A stretch of 64,000 nt of DNA from Micromonospora kangleipakensis (lineage in GTDB: Bacteria; Actinomycetota; Actinomycetes; Mycobacteriales; Micromonosporaceae): NCBI RefSeq assembly GCF_004217615.1, contig NZ_SHLD01000001.1, forward strand, positions 1,302,001 to 1,366,000. Reading direction: 5' to 3'. The position numbers and the translations under genes were made by a program. Below are positions 1 through 8,456 of this stretch, piece after piece (position 1 is the first letter of the stretch; every line of letters starts with the position of its first letter). The notes under the pieces are model-generated. The model saw nothing but the letters and a program-made list of their open reading frames with translations, did not search any database and was not told the DNA's origin.

Positions 1-29
1 GTGGCTGTGGCCCCCGCACAGAATGTGGC

Positions 30-683
30 GTGCTGATCGACCACTGGCCCCTGCTCGGACTGCGCGTCCGGACCGACCGGCTGGAACTGCGTCCGCCGAC
101 CGACGAGGAGCTGGCCGAGCTGGCCGATCTCGCCGCGCGGGGGGTCCACGAGCCGGGCCAGCGGCCGTTCCTCACGCCGTGGACCGACCTGCCGCCCGCC
201 GAGCGCGCCCGCCACCTGGTGCAGTCCCACTGGCACGGTCGCGGCTCCTGGACGCCGCAGGACTGGTCGCTGGAGCTGGCGGTGTTCTCGGCCGGCCGCC
301 CGGTGGGCGTACAGACCATGCGGGCCCGGGATTTCGCGACCGCGCGGGAGGTGCGGAGCGGGTCGTGGGTGGGCCTCGACCACCAGGGGCGGGGCGTCGG
401 CCGAGAGATGCGCGCGGCGATGCTGCACCTGGCCTTCGCCGGCCTCGGCGCCGCGCACGCCACGACGGCCTCGTTCCTCGACAACGTCGCGCCACTGGCG
501 ATCTCCGGGCGGCTGGGCTACCGGCCGGACGGCATTACCCGCGATGTCCTGCACGGCCAGGTGGTCGTCTCCCAGCGGCTGCGGTTGAGCCGGGAGGACT
601 GGGAGCGGACCGAGCGACCGGCGGTCACCGTGAGCGGGCTGGAGCCGTGCCTGCCGCTCTTCGGTCTCGCGGCGGCGGAGTGA
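30..683 (+). CDS. GNAT family N-acetyltransferase
   Basis: Predicted acetyl-CoA-dependent N-acetyltransferase of 217 residues with a single domain; the substrate is unknown. It opens with RVRTDRLELRPP (12-23), the first strand of the RimJ/RimL-like branch. The acetyl-CoA loop QGRGVG is at 119-124, and SFLDNVAPLAISGRLGY (148-164) is the usual beta6/alpha4 end of the fold. The GTG at 30 is used because the N-terminus then matches the family. No Shine-Dalgarno (SD) sequence is visible and the frame stays open to the window edge, so a longer start is not excluded. A stem-loop at 782-821 follows. The family is confident, the function is not. Confidence 0.85.
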   Translation: MLIDHWPLLGLRVRTDRLELRPPTDEELAELADLAARGVHEPGQRPFLTPWTDLPPAERARHLVQSHWHGRGSWTPQDWSLELAVFSAGRPVGVQTMRARDFATAREVRSGSWVGLDHQGRGVGREMRAAMLHLAFAGLGAAHATTASFLDNVAPLAISGRLGYRPDGITRDVLHGQVVVSQRLRLSREDWERTERPAVTVSGLEPCLPLFGLAAAE

Positions 684-781
684 GCCGGCCGGGCCGGACC
701 GGGTAGCTGTCCGGAACCGGCTCGGTCGATCGTCACCCGGTGAAGCCGAGCGGTGGTGCCGTCACCACGCTCCCGACGGAC

Positions 782-821
782 GAGCCCGGCGGGCTCGGCT
801 CGAAGCCGGCCCGCCGGGCTC
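782..821. terminator. Bidirectional stem-loop between convergent genes
   Basis: Perfect 12-bp inverted repeat (GAGCCCGGCGGG / CCCGCCGGGCTC) with a 16-nt loop, between the end of the GNAT gene and the end of the leftward SRPBCC gene. There is no U-tract, which is common in high-GC actinomycetes. Confidence 0.6.
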
Positions 822-842
822 AACCGGCAGGGAGGACGTGTG

Positions 843-1565
843 TCAGAGGTTGCGGCGCGGGTCGGCCGGATCGGCCGGGAAGGCGCCCGTCCGGGGCGAC
901 GGGACGTCGGTCACCACGTACTCGGTCTCGGTCTCCGGCGTGGTGCTGTCGTCGTCGCCCGACCGGTGCTTCGCCAGCGCCGCCGCGCCGGCCCCGGCCG
1001 CGCCCGCGAGGGCGGCGCCGGCCGCCACGGCCTTGCCGGAGACGCCGGCCTTGCCGTCGTCGCCCCGCGAGGCCGCGGCGTGCTCCACGCCGGGTGTGCC
1101 GAGGTTGCGGCCGTCGTCGATCGTGCCGCGCCAGGCGCCGGTCTCGGTGCCCCGGGCCTCGATGTACGACTTGAACTTCTCCAGGTCCGCCTCGGCCCGC
1201 TTCTCGACGATGTGCAGCTTGTCGCCGGCCTTCTCGACCAGCCCCTCGGGCTCGTACTCGAGGGAGAGCCGAACCTGGGTGCGGTCGGTGCCGACCGGCT
1301 GGAAGTAGACGGCGCCGGCGTTGGTCGCGCCCTCGGTGGCCGCCCAGGCCACCTTGCGGTCCGGGACCTGCTCCAGGACCTTGGCGTCCCACTCGCGCTT
1401 CACGCCCGCGATCTCGGCGACCCAGTGCATCCGCTTGTCGTCGAGCTGGCGTACCTCCTGGACACCCCCCATGAAGCGGGGGAACTCCTCGAACTGGGTC
1501 CACTGGTTGTAGGCGGTGCTGACCGGAACGTTGACTTCGATGGACTTCTCGACCTTCGTGGTCAT
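843..1565 (-). CDS. SRPBCC (polyketide cyclase/dehydrase-like) family protein
   Basis: 240-residue protein with an N-terminal START/SRPBCC ligand-binding domain (about 1-150): the opening KVEKSIEVNVPVSTAYNQW and FEEFPRFMGGV are the hallmark first strand and helix of the coenzyme Q-binding/cyclase-like subgroup. After residue 150 comes a low-complexity tail with an Ala/Gly hydrophobic run that might touch the membrane. The ATG at 1565 is chosen because AAGGAG lies just upstream; an in-frame ATG at 1628 has no such site and adds a basic low-complexity leader. Ligand and role are unknown. Related proteins are often described as stress-associated; nothing here proves that. Confidence 0.85.
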   Translation of the reverse strand: MTTKVEKSIEVNVPVSTAYNQWTQFEEFPRFMGGVQEVRQLDDKRMHWVAEIAGVKREWDAKVLEQVPDRKVAWAATEGATNAGAVYFQPVGTDRTQVRLSLEYEPEGLVEKAGDKLHIVEKRAEADLEKFKSYIEARGTETGAWRGTIDDGRNLGTPGVEHAAASRGDDGKAGVSGKAVAAGAALAGAAGAGAAALAKHRSGDDDSTTPETETEYVVTDVPSPRTGAFPADPADPRRNL

Positions 1566-1751
1566 GGGCACTCCTTGGGTCGTCTTCTTGCGTCCACCGA
1601 ACTTCCTACCCCCGAAAAAGACGCTCAACCGGGATGGACGGCGTGCACAAGGGACGGGCCCTCGACGGGGTGCACCCCCGCCGCGGGCCCGCGACGACCT
1701 GATCCTCGCTCGGTGCCTCCCCCGCCAGCTCCGTGCCCGGCCAACGGGGGA

Positions 1752-2036
1752 TCAGGCGGCGGTGCTGCCGGAGTTGGCGGCGAGGACGAACACGAAGATG
1801 ATCCAGAGGATGCCGAGGATCGTGAAGATGTAGCTCAACACGAGGCCGGCGGTGGCCAGGCCGCTGCCCTGCTCACCGGTCCGGTGGATCTGCTTCTTGG
1901 CGATGTGTCCGAGGACGATGCCGACCGGGGAGAAGACGAAGGCGAAGACCAGGGACAGGATCGCCATGACGTTGGTGCCGCGGACCGCGGGCGCCGCGGC
2001 GGCGTGCGGATTGTCGGCGTACGACGGCTGGCTCAT
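1752..2036 (-). CDS. DUF4190 small membrane protein
   Basis: 94-residue integral membrane protein. A polar N-terminus of about 20 residues precedes two hydrophobic segments (about 23-46 and 60-87) joined by the basic loop HIAKKQIHRTGEQGSG, the signature of the DUF4190 family. A strong AGGAGG sits before the ATG. Function is unknown; the family is widespread in actinomycetes, often as the tail of larger proteins. The next upstream gene on this strand ends at 2212, beyond a strong stem-loop, so it is probably transcribed on its own. Confidence 0.85.
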   Translation of the reverse strand: MSQPSYADNPHAAAAPAVRGTNVMAILSLVFAFVFSPVGIVLGHIAKKQIHRTGEQGSGLATAGLVLSYIFTILGILWIIFVFVLAANSGSTAA

Positions 2037-2142
2037 CGAACCCTCCTAAGTGAAGCGACTTGGCGGCTTCCTGATTTCCATCCCGCCACCTGCGCAAACA
2101 TGACGATCGATGGCCAGGTGGCGCCGTCGTTCGAGCTACACG

Positions 2143-2180
2143 CCGGGGGCCCAGGTCAACGCGCTGACCTGGGCCCCCGG
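2143..2180. terminator. Strong stem-loop after the 2212-3347 operon
   Basis: Perfect 16-bp inverted repeat starting CCGGGGGCCCAGGTCA with a 6-nt loop (acgcgc). It lies just downstream of the leftward gene ending at 2212 and upstream of the DUF4190 promoter region, as expected for an intrinsic terminator without a U-tract. Confidence 0.7.
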
Positions 2181-2211
2181 CCGGACGCGGGAGTGCCCCC
2201 CCGCGTACGTC

Positions 2212-2733
2212 TCAGCCGTCCTCGCGGTCCGGGCTCTCCAGCCGGAAGAAGTTGCTCTGCTTCCCGTCGGAGCGCTCCTCCTGGTAGATGAAGTTGAGCC
2301 GGCGCTCGTCGAACGCGCGGAACCACTCCGCCCAGCTGATCTCGCGCAGGCGCGCCTCGCGGCCGTTGGCCGGGAAGTCGAAGCGCAGCACCCCGGCATG
2401 CCCGTCGTGCTCGCTGCCGTCGACCGTGGTCGGTACGCCCTTGCGCGCCTCGGCCCACCGCCGGATCACCTCGTGGTCGGTGGTGACCAGGCTGCGCCCC
2501 GGGCGCTCCGGCTCGTCGTCGACGGAGGTGATCTCCTGGGAGTACCTGATCGACTTCGAGGTGTGCTGACCGGTCCGGACGCCGCCGTCGGAGGCTGCCG
2601 AGCCGCCCCGCGAACCCGGGCCGGAATCGGCGAGCAGGCTCTTGACCAGGGCCTTGACCAGGTCGTCCTTGTGCATGTCGGCGGTGTCGGTGACGCCGCG
2701 GCTGCGCAGCCGGCTGCGTAGCTCGTCGTTCAG
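2212..2733 (-). CDS. Conserved small protein of the family often mislabelled 1,4-alpha-glucan branching enzyme
   Basis: About 173 residues. The C-terminal half (TTDHEVIRRWAEARKG, then ISWAEWFRAFDERRLNFIYQ, then KQSNFFRL) belongs to a compact family of about 80-100 residues that many genomes annotate as a glucan branching enzyme. It has none of the GH13 catalytic motifs, so the enzymatic label should not be believed. The N-terminal part (LRSRLRSRGVTDTADMHKDDLV) looks like a small SAP-like helical motif, joined by a Ser/Gly linker. It lies in one transcript after the flavoprotein gene. Coding similarity runs back to the overlap with that gene's stop, where only a CTG (2733) is available; the first ATG (2676) would cut the motif. 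The start is therefore uncertain. Confidence 0.65.
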   Translation of the reverse strand: MNDELRSRLRSRGVTDTADMHKDDLVKALVKSLLADSGPGSRGGSAASDGGVRTGQHTSKSIRYSQEITSVDDEPERPGRSLVTTDHEVIRRWAEARKGVPTTVDGSEHDGHAGVLRFDFPANGREARLREISWAEWFRAFDERRLNFIYQEERSDGKQSNFFRLESPDREDG

Positions 2734-3347
2734 GAGTAGATGTTCGCGGCGTACGCCGGGCCGTAGTGGCGCTCCAGGTCGGCGAGGCTCTCCGCCGGGG
2801 CCTCCACCTCCTTGATCAGCCGGGGCCGGGACGGCAGCGCCTCCGGCCGCCAGGTCTCCGGCTGCCACAGCTTCGAGCGGAGGAACGCCTTCGCGCAGTG
2901 GTAGAAGATCTGCTCGATCTCCACCACCACGGCCAGCACCGGACGGTGGCCCTTGACCACCATGTCGTCGAAGAACGGCGCGTCCCGGACCAGCCGGGCC
3001 CGGCCGTTGATCCGCAGCGTGTCGGTGCGCCCGGGGATCAGGTAGATCAGCCCGACGTGCGGGTTGTCCAGGATGTTGCGGTAGCCGTCCGCCCGGCGGT
3101 TGCCCGGTCGCTCCGGAATCGCGATCGTCGCCTCGTCGAGCACCAGCGTGAAGCCGGGCGGGTCACCCTTCGGCGAGACGTCGCAGCTGCCGTCCGCGCC
3201 CGCCGTGGCGACCAGGCAGAACGGCGAGGCCGCCAGCCACTGCCGGTCCCGCTCGTGCAGCACCGCCCGCTCCTTGGCGACCGCCCGCGGCATCGGCGCC
3301 CCCAGCAGCTCGCGCAGCTCCTCGTCTGAAGTGATCTCCACCGTCAC
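2730..3347 (-). CDS. PPOX-type flavoprotein, MSMEG_1061 family
   Basis: 205-residue split-barrel flavin-binding protein of the pyridoxamine 5'-phosphate oxidase superfamily. WLAASPFCLVATAGADGSCDVSPKGDPPG (in part residues 38-66) is the first strand pair, and RPGNRRADGYRNILDNPHVGL carries the flavin-phosphate contacts. Length and the KSKLW-type C-terminal region (FLRSKLWQPETW) match the MSMEG_1061 group, presumed FMN-dependent reductases or oxidases of unknown substrate. The start is GTG 3347, preceded by GGGGGAGG. It is divergent from the DUF2231 gene, with 160 bp between. Confidence 0.85.
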   Translation of the reverse strand: MTVEITSDEELRELLGAPMPRAVAKERAVLHERDRQWLAASPFCLVATAGADGSCDVSPKGDPPGFTLVLDEATIAIPERPGNRRADGYRNILDNPHVGLIYLIPGRTDTLRINGRARLVRDAPFFDDMVVKGHRPVLAVVVEIEQIFYHCAKAFLRSKLWQPETWRPEALPSRPRLIKEVEAPAESLADLERHYGPAYAANIYS

Positions 3348-3507
3348 GTGTGCCTCCCCCGTCCGTTGACCCGGGTGGGCGGGCCGGCGGAACGGCCGGT
3401 CCCCACGCCGCCAGCCTAGGCGAGCGCGTCGAACGCGAGGTTTGCCCGGGATCCCGACGGGTACCGCCTAAGCCGCAGCGCGCCCGGACGCGACCGATGG
3501 AGGCCCC

Positions 3508-4014
3508 ATGGAGAGCCGACTGAAGGTGCTCGGTCACCCCGTGCACCCGATGCTGGTGATGTTCCCGGTGGCGCTCCTGGTCACCGCGGTGATCTTCGAC
3601 GTGGTCGACACCGTCGGCGGGCCCGACTTCCTCGGCGAGGTGGCGTACTGGAACATCACCGTCGGCCTGGTCGGCGGCCTGCTCGCCGCGGCGGCCGGGA
3701 CGGTCGACCTGCTCGCCCTCCCCACCGGCACCCGGGCCAAGCGGGTGGGTCTCACCCACGCCGCCGCCAACGTCGCGGTGATCCTGCTCTTCGCCGCGGT
3801 GTGGGTGGTCCGGCTCAACGCCGACTCCCGCGCCGCCGGCGGCGCCCTCATCGCCATCGAGGTGGTGGCGGTGGCGATCCTCGGCATCAGCGCCTGGCTC
3901 GGTGGTGAGCTGGTCGACCGGCTCGGCGTCGGGGTCGACCCGCAAGCCGACCTGAACGCCCCGAGCTCGCTGCGACCCCCCACGGCCAACCAGCGGATCG
4001 GAGACGTGCGATGA
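3508..4014 (+). CDS. DUF2231 domain membrane protein
   Basis: 168 residues with about four transmembrane helices. The opening LGHPVHPMLVMFPVALLV and the later THAAANVAVILLFAAVW are typical of DUF2231, a family whose conserved histidines (here in HPVHP) have prompted suggestions of metal or haem binding; no function is established. The start ATG has GGAGG close upstream. Its stop overlaps the Hsp20 start by 4 nt (ATGA), so the two are translationally coupled and probably form an operon with GT9. Confidence 0.88.
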   Translation: MESRLKVLGHPVHPMLVMFPVALLVTAVIFDVVDTVGGPDFLGEVAYWNITVGLVGGLLAAAAGTVDLLALPTGTRAKRVGLTHAAANVAVILLFAAVWVVRLNADSRAAGGALIAIEVVAVAILGISAWLGGELVDRLGVGVDPQADLNAPSSLRPPTANQRIGDVR

Positions 4015-4547
4015 CGGAACAGCCGAGCGGCCGGGGCTGGCGCGGCCGGCAACAGGGGTGGGACCCGATGGGCGAGCTGCAGTCGCTGCGTTCCGAGCTG
4101 AGCCGCCTGGTCGGCGGCCGGTCCGGCCCGCCCGAGGTCGAGCTGACCGAGACCGCCGACGGGTGGGAGGTCGTCGTCCGGCTGCCCGGCGTGGCGCCGG
4201 AGGAGGTGGCCGTCGAGCTGGACGACCGGGAACTCTGCGTCCGGGCCCGCTCGGAGGCCGAGGTCAACGCCGACCAGGGCATCCCCGGCGGCTTCGAGAC
4301 GCGCGGCTTCGAGTACCGGGTCGACCTGCCGGCCCGGGTGGACCCCGACCGGATCGACGCGGTGATGGACCACGGCCTGCTCCGGGTCCGACTGCCCCGG
4401 GCGTCCCGGCCCGCGCCGCGCACCATCACCGTCGGGCGCACCGGCTCCCGGCCCGCCCGCACCGGTACGACCACCCTGGCCGACCCGGCCGCGGACCGGG
4501 AGATGCACCACCCGGACACCACGGTCGACGAGATCGACCGGCTGTAG
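4011..4547 (+). CDS. Hsp20/alpha-crystallin family small heat-shock protein
   Basis: 178-residue ATP-independent holdase chaperone. The alpha-crystallin domain spans about 38-140: LPGVAPEEVAVELDDREL is the beta3-beta5 region and HGLLRVRLPRA is the conserved terminal strand (family consensus GVL.V.LPK). The N-terminal arm is short and basic. The C-terminal tail is Arg/Thr-rich and lacks an obvious I-x-I oligomerisation motif. It overlaps the DUF2231 gene by ATGA and lies 8 nt before the GT9 start. No HspR/HAIR-like palindrome was recognised upstream. Confidence 0.9.
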   Translation: MTEQPSGRGWRGRQQGWDPMGELQSLRSELSRLVGGRSGPPEVELTETADGWEVVVRLPGVAPEEVAVELDDRELCVRARSEAEVNADQGIPGGFETRGFEYRVDLPARVDPDRIDAVMDHGLLRVRLPRASRPAPRTITVGRTGSRPARTGTTTLADPAADREMHHPDTTVDEIDRL

Positions 4548-4555
4548 CGGCGCGC

Positions 4556-5662
4556 GTGGACGCCCCGTCCCTGCTCGGGCCGGTCGGCGAGCGGGTGCCC
4601 GACGTCCAGCGGATCGCCGTGCTGCGGGCCAACGCGCTCGGCGACTTCATCTTCACCCTGCCCGCGCTGGAGGCGCTGCGGGCCGCGTACCCGTCGGCGG
4701 AGATCGTGCTGCTCGGCGCGCCCTGGCACGCGACGCTCTGGCGCGACCGGCCCGGCCCGGTGGACCGGGTGCTGGTGGTCCCGCCCGCGCCCGGCATCCG
4801 CGACCCCGCCCCCGACGAGGCCGGTCCCGCCATGGACGACTTCCTCGCCGCGGCCCGCGAGGAGCGCTTCGACCTGGCGTTGCAGCTGCACGGCGGCGGC
4901 GGCAACTCCAACCCCGTCGTCGCCGCGCTGGGCGCCCGGGTCACCGCCGGCCTGCGCGCCGAGGACGCCCCGCCGCTGGACCGCTGGATCCGGTACGTCT
5001 ACTACCAGCACGAGGTGATCCGCTACCTGGAGGTCGTCGGCCTGGTCGGGGCGCCGGCCACCACGATCATCCCGGCCCTCACGGTGACCGACGCGGACCG
5101 GGCGGAGGCCCGGCAGGTGCTCGGCGAGCCGGGGCTGCCCCGGGTGGCGCTGCACCCGGGGGCCACCGACACCCGGCGGCGCTGGCCGCCGGAGCGCTTC
5201 GGCGAGGTCGCCCGCGCCCTGGTCGGCGACGGGTACGAGGTGCTGGTCACCGGCACGCCGGCCGAGCGCGAGGTGGTCGAGGCGGTGGTCGCGGCGGCCG
5301 GGGTGCCGGTGCGCCCGCAGGTCGGCACGCTCAGCCTCGGCGGGCTGGCCGCCTGCTACGCGGGCTGCGCGCTGATGGTCTCCAACGACACCGGTCCGCT
5401 GCACCTGGCCGCCGCGGTCGGCGCCCCGACCGTGGGCGTCTACTGGATCGGCAACCTGATCAACGGAGCCACCCCGCTGCGCGCCCGGCACCGGCCGATC
5501 GCCTCCTGGACGACCCACTGCCCGGTCTGCGGCGTCGACTGCACCCCCGGGATCTACCCGCACCGCCCCGGCGACGGCGACTGCCCGCACCGGGACTCCT
5601 TCGTCGCCGACGTGCCCTCGGTCGAGGTGGTCGAGGCGGCCCGCGATCTGCTCGGCGGCTGA
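4556..5662 (+). CDS. Glycosyltransferase family 9 (ADP-heptose:LPS heptosyltransferase-like)
   Basis: 368 residues with a GT-B fold. VLRANALGDFIFTLPALEAL (about 22-41) is the N-terminal acceptor-side signature of GT9, and SNDTGPLHLAAAVGAPTVGVYW (280s-300s) is its nucleotide-sugar-side motif. In Gram-negatives this family moves ADP-heptose onto LPS core; here the acceptor is unknown. A Cys-rich stretch (CPVCGVDC...DCPH, about 321-345) follows and may bind a metal. The start GTG 4556 is the first in-frame start after the Hsp20 stop. It is convergent with an hldE-like/GT2 operon, which suggests a heptose-type sugar pathway. Confidence 0.88.
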   Translation: MDAPSLLGPVGERVPDVQRIAVLRANALGDFIFTLPALEALRAAYPSAEIVLLGAPWHATLWRDRPGPVDRVLVVPPAPGIRDPAPDEAGPAMDDFLAAAREERFDLALQLHGGGGNSNPVVAALGARVTAGLRAEDAPPLDRWIRYVYYQHEVIRYLEVVGLVGAPATTIIPALTVTDADRAEARQVLGEPGLPRVALHPGATDTRRRWPPERFGEVARALVGDGYEVLVTGTPAEREVVEAVVAAAGVPVRPQVGTLSLGGLAACYAGCALMVSNDTGPLHLAAAVGAPTVGVYWIGNLINGATPLRARHRPIASWTTHCPVCGVDCTPGIYPHRPGDGDCPHRDSFVADVPSVEVVEAARDLLGG

Positions 5663-5670
5663 CCGGGCGC

Positions 5671-6549
5671 TCAGGCGGGCTGCGGGGTGTCGGACTCGGT
5701 GAGGACGACCTCCCACGCCTCCACGTCCCGCTCGGTCACCGTGGTCGGCGACTCCAGGTGGTACGCGCCGCTGGGCAGGACGCCCGCGCCGCCGTGCCGG
5801 GCCATCACCGCGAGCTGCGCGGCGACGTCCTCGCCCTGGTGCCGCTCGTGCAGCCGGCGCCAGAACTCGAAGCCGCCGGCGTCGACCAGCTTGGCCCGGT
5901 CGTAGAGCACGCACCCGCCGATCCAGGAGATCTTGTACGCGCGCCACGCGCCCGCCGGCAGCCGCAGCTTCTCGGTGATGTGCAGCAGGTTCGCCGCCGG
6001 GTGGATCCGCGCCCGGTCCCAGGCCGGGGTGCCGGGGCGTACCCGCTCGGGGGTCGGGGCGTCCTGCCACTCCTCGTAGTGCCCGTGCGTCTCCGGCCGC
6101 ACGTCGTCGACGTAGGACAGGCCGTGCACGGCGTTGCCGACGAAACCGCAGCCCAGCTCGCGGATCGCGGTGACCAGCCGGGACAACGTGCCCGGCTCCA
6201 GCCAGACGTCGTCGTCGAGGCAGAGGACGTACCGGGCGACGGACCGGTCCAGCAGGTAGGCGCGGTGTTCGGCCAGGCCGCGCCGGGGCAGCCGGCGGGT
6301 CAGCAGTACCGGGTGGCCCCGGTGGCGGAGCGCCCGGACCATGGTCGTTGCCGCCGGATCGAGGTACGCCGGCTCGCCGTCGGACTGGTCGCTGACCACC
6401 ACCCCGAAGTCCGGTACGCCCTCCTGGGCGGCCAGCCCGGCGAGGGTGACCGCCAGCTCGGCCGGGCGGTTGCGGGTCGGGATCAGCACGTCGAGCTGCC
6501 GCTGCCGGCGGAACTCCGCGGGCGTGCCGGGGTCGAGCGGTCGGTTCAC
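5671..6549 (-). CDS. Glycosyltransferase family 2
   Basis: 292-residue GT-A glycosyltransferase. DVLIPTRNRPAELAVTLAGL (20-39) is the nucleotide-binding start, LCLDDDVWLEPGTL (109-122) contains the metal-binding acidic triad, and GGCVLYDRAKLVDAGGF plus HQGEDVA supply the acceptor region with its catalytic acidic residue. There is no membrane segment, so it is probably cytoplasmic. The start GTG 6549 overlaps the stop of the hldE-like gene as GTGA, so it is the second gene of a coupled pair. Donor and acceptor are unknown; the neighbours suggest a sugar chain that contains heptose or a related sugar. Confidence 0.85.
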   Translation of the reverse strand: MNRPLDPGTPAEFRRQRQLDVLIPTRNRPAELAVTLAGLAAQEGVPDFGVVVSDQSDGEPAYLDPAATTMVRALRHRGHPVLLTRRLPRRGLAEHRAYLLDRSVARYVLCLDDDVWLEPGTLSRLVTAIRELGCGFVGNAVHGLSYVDDVRPETHGHYEEWQDAPTPERVRPGTPAWDRARIHPAANLLHITEKLRLPAGAWRAYKISWIGGCVLYDRAKLVDAGGFEFWRRLHERHQGEDVAAQLAVMARHGGAGVLPSGAYHLESPTTVTERDVEAWEVVLTESDTPQPA

Positions 6550-8456
6550 GTCGGCCTGCCGGGCGCGCCGTCGGTGACGGTCGAGGGGCGCGGCGCGGCG
6601 CCGTTGCCGGCGACGGCCTGCGCCCGGATCCGGTCGATGATCGCCGAGGTGGACCGGTCCGGCACGTAGCCGAGGGTGCGCACCTGGCCGCCCAGCCGGC
6701 GGACCAGCGGCGCCTCCGGGACCATCTCCGGCGGGTAGTCGCCGCCCTTGACGTAGACGTCGGGGCGGACCGCCTCGATCAGCGGCGCCGGGGAGTCCTC
6801 CTCGAAGACCACCACGTGGTCGACGCACTCCAGGGCGGCGAGCAGCATGGTCCGGTCCTCGACCGGGTTCACCGGCCGGTCCGGCCCCTTGAGCCGGCGT
6901 ACGCTGCCGTCCGAGTTGACCGCCACGACCAGCAGGTCGCCGAGCGTGCGGGCCTGGGTCAGGTAGCGGACGTGCCCCGGGTGCAGCACGTCGAAGCAGC
7001 CGTTGGTGAAGACCACCGAGCGGCCGGAGCGGCGGTGGTCCTCGACGATCGAGGCCAGCTCGTCGGCGTCGACCACGGCCGGGTGGCCGGTCTCGTCCGG
7101 CCCGGTGCCCAGCGCCTCCAGCAGGTCCCCCCGCCGGCACACGCAGGTGCCGGTGTCGGAGACCGTGATGGTCGCGGCGAGCTGGGCGAGCTGGGCGGCG
7201 GTGGGCAGCGTCGCGTCGGCCGCCAGCGCCAGCGTCATCGCCGCCAGGTACGCGTCCCCGGCGCCGACCGCGTGGCTGGCCGGTACCGGGGTGCTGTGGC
7301 TGCGCCGGGGCTCCCCGTCGGCCCCGCCGACCACCGCGCCCTCGGTGTCCAGGGTCACCGCCACCACGTCGGCGCCGGTGTGCGCGCGCAGCTCGGCCAG
7401 GCGCGACTCGGCGAGCACCGCCCGGTCGACCCCCTCGCCGGCCGCCGCGTTCACGGTGACGCCGGTGCCGGTCACGCTGAGCCCGTCGCCGGTCATCGCC
7501 ACCCGGTCCTCGCCGGGCGTCGGCTCCCCGGTCGGCCCGCCGCCCGGGTGGAGACCCGGGCCGGCTCCGGCCGGGCCGAAGTTGGCGCCCCGGCCCGCCG
7601 CGGGCGGGTGCAGGTCCGCCGACCCGGCCGGGCGTTCGCCCGCCCCGCCGGGGGCCGCGCCGACGCTGAGCTCGGAGGGGCCGTCCGCCGGGTCGGCGAC
7701 CGGGTGGTCGAGGTGCAGGTCGGGGCCGGCGTGCCCGCGGGTCGCGGGGCGCGGGTCGGCGTTGAAGCCGGCCGCGGCGCGGGCCAGCAGCCGGGCCGCC
7801 TCGGCGAAGCTCGGGGTCACCACCGTCGGGTTGAGGCCGCGCCAGTCGGCCAGGTCGTGCGCGTCGAGGGCCACCGTGGCGTAGCCGTCCCGGTTGGCGA
7901 CCAGCCAGGCGCGTACCGCCGCCGGCAGCGCGCCCAGGCCGTAGTCGCAGACCACCAGCGTCGGCGGTTGACCGCCCGCGGCGGCCTTCAGCTCCTCGGT
8001 CGCGCAGTCGAGCGCGGTCAGCAGCCGCGCCACGCCGTCGTCCTCGAGCGCGTCCTCCGGGTCGCCGGAGTCCTCGCGCAGCAGGATCTGGTTCCCGGCG
8101 AGCATCCGCCGCTTCACCGGGGTCGGCCGGCCGGGCTGGTTGACCGTCCGGTCCCAGACGCCCGCGCGGTCGAGGCAGTCGTGCAGTTCGTCGCCGGCCA
8201 CGTCGGCGCCGACCGGGGCCACCAGCACGGCCCGGCCGCCGAGGGTGGCGACGTTGACCGCGGTGTTCGCCGCCCCGCCGGCCGCGGAGATGCGCCGCCG
8301 CAGGGTGAGGACCGGGGCGGGCGCCTCGCGGCAGAGCCGCTCGGACTCCGCGAACCGCCACTCGTCCAGCATGGCGTCGCCGACGACCAGCACGGGACGC
8401 CCCTGCCAGCCCGCCACGACGGTGGCGAGCCGGCGCTCTTCCGCTGCTGCTGCCAT
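6546..8456 (-). CDS. HldE/RfaE-like bifunctional sugar kinase-nucleotidyltransferase with a large kinase insert
   Basis: 636 residues. An N-terminal PfkB/ribokinase-type kinase (from about residue 10: VLVVGDAMLDEW; GGAANTAVN at 60-68; catalytic GAGD at 398-401) is fused to a cytidylyltransferase-like domain with TNGCFDVLHPGHVRYL from about 485 to 500. This is the arrangement of HldE, which phosphorylates D-glycero-beta-D-manno-heptose 7-phosphate and then adenylylates the 1-phosphate to ADP-heptose. E. coli HldE has about 477 residues. Much of the excess is a Gly/Pro/Ala/His-rich insert at about 230-345 between TPSFAEAARLLARAAAGF and ESRLAELRAHTGADVVAV. The ATG at 8456 follows GGAAGG. It is coupled to GT2. 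The true sugar substrate is not proven. Confidence 0.85.
   Translation of the reverse strand: MAAAAEERRLATVVAGWQGRPVLVVGDAMLDEWRFAESERLCREAPAPVLTLRRRISAAGGAANTAVNVATLGGRAVLVAPVGADVAGDELHDCLDRAGVWDRTVNQPGRPTPVKRRMLAGNQILLREDSGDPEDALEDDGVARLLTALDCATEELKAAAGGQPPTLVVCDYGLGALPAAVRAWLVANRDGYATVALDAHDLADWRGLNPTVVTPSFAEAARLLARAAAGFNADPRPATRGHAGPDLHLDHPVADPADGPSELSVGAAPGGAGERPAGSADLHPPAAGRGANFGPAGAGPGLHPGGGPTGEPTPGEDRVAMTGDGLSVTGTGVTVNAAAGEGVDRAVLAESRLAELRAHTGADVVAVTLDTEGAVVGGADGEPRRSHSTPVPASHAVGAGDAYLAAMTLALAADATLPTAAQLAQLAATITVSDTGTCVCRRGDLLEALGTGPDETGHPAVVDADELASIVEDHRRSGRSVVFTNGCFDVLHPGHVRYLTQARTLGDLLVVAVNSDGSVRRLKGPDRPVNPVEDRTMLLAALECVDHVVVFEEDSPAPLIEAVRPDVYVKGGDYPPEMVPEAPLVRRLGGQVRTLGYVPDRSTSAIIDRIRAQAVAGNGAAPRPSTVTDGAPGRPT

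Noticed and set aside
4556..8456. LPS inner-core biosynthesis cluster
   Set aside because: The host is a Gram-positive actinomycete by all other genes. The sugar pathway is plausible, but LPS is not.
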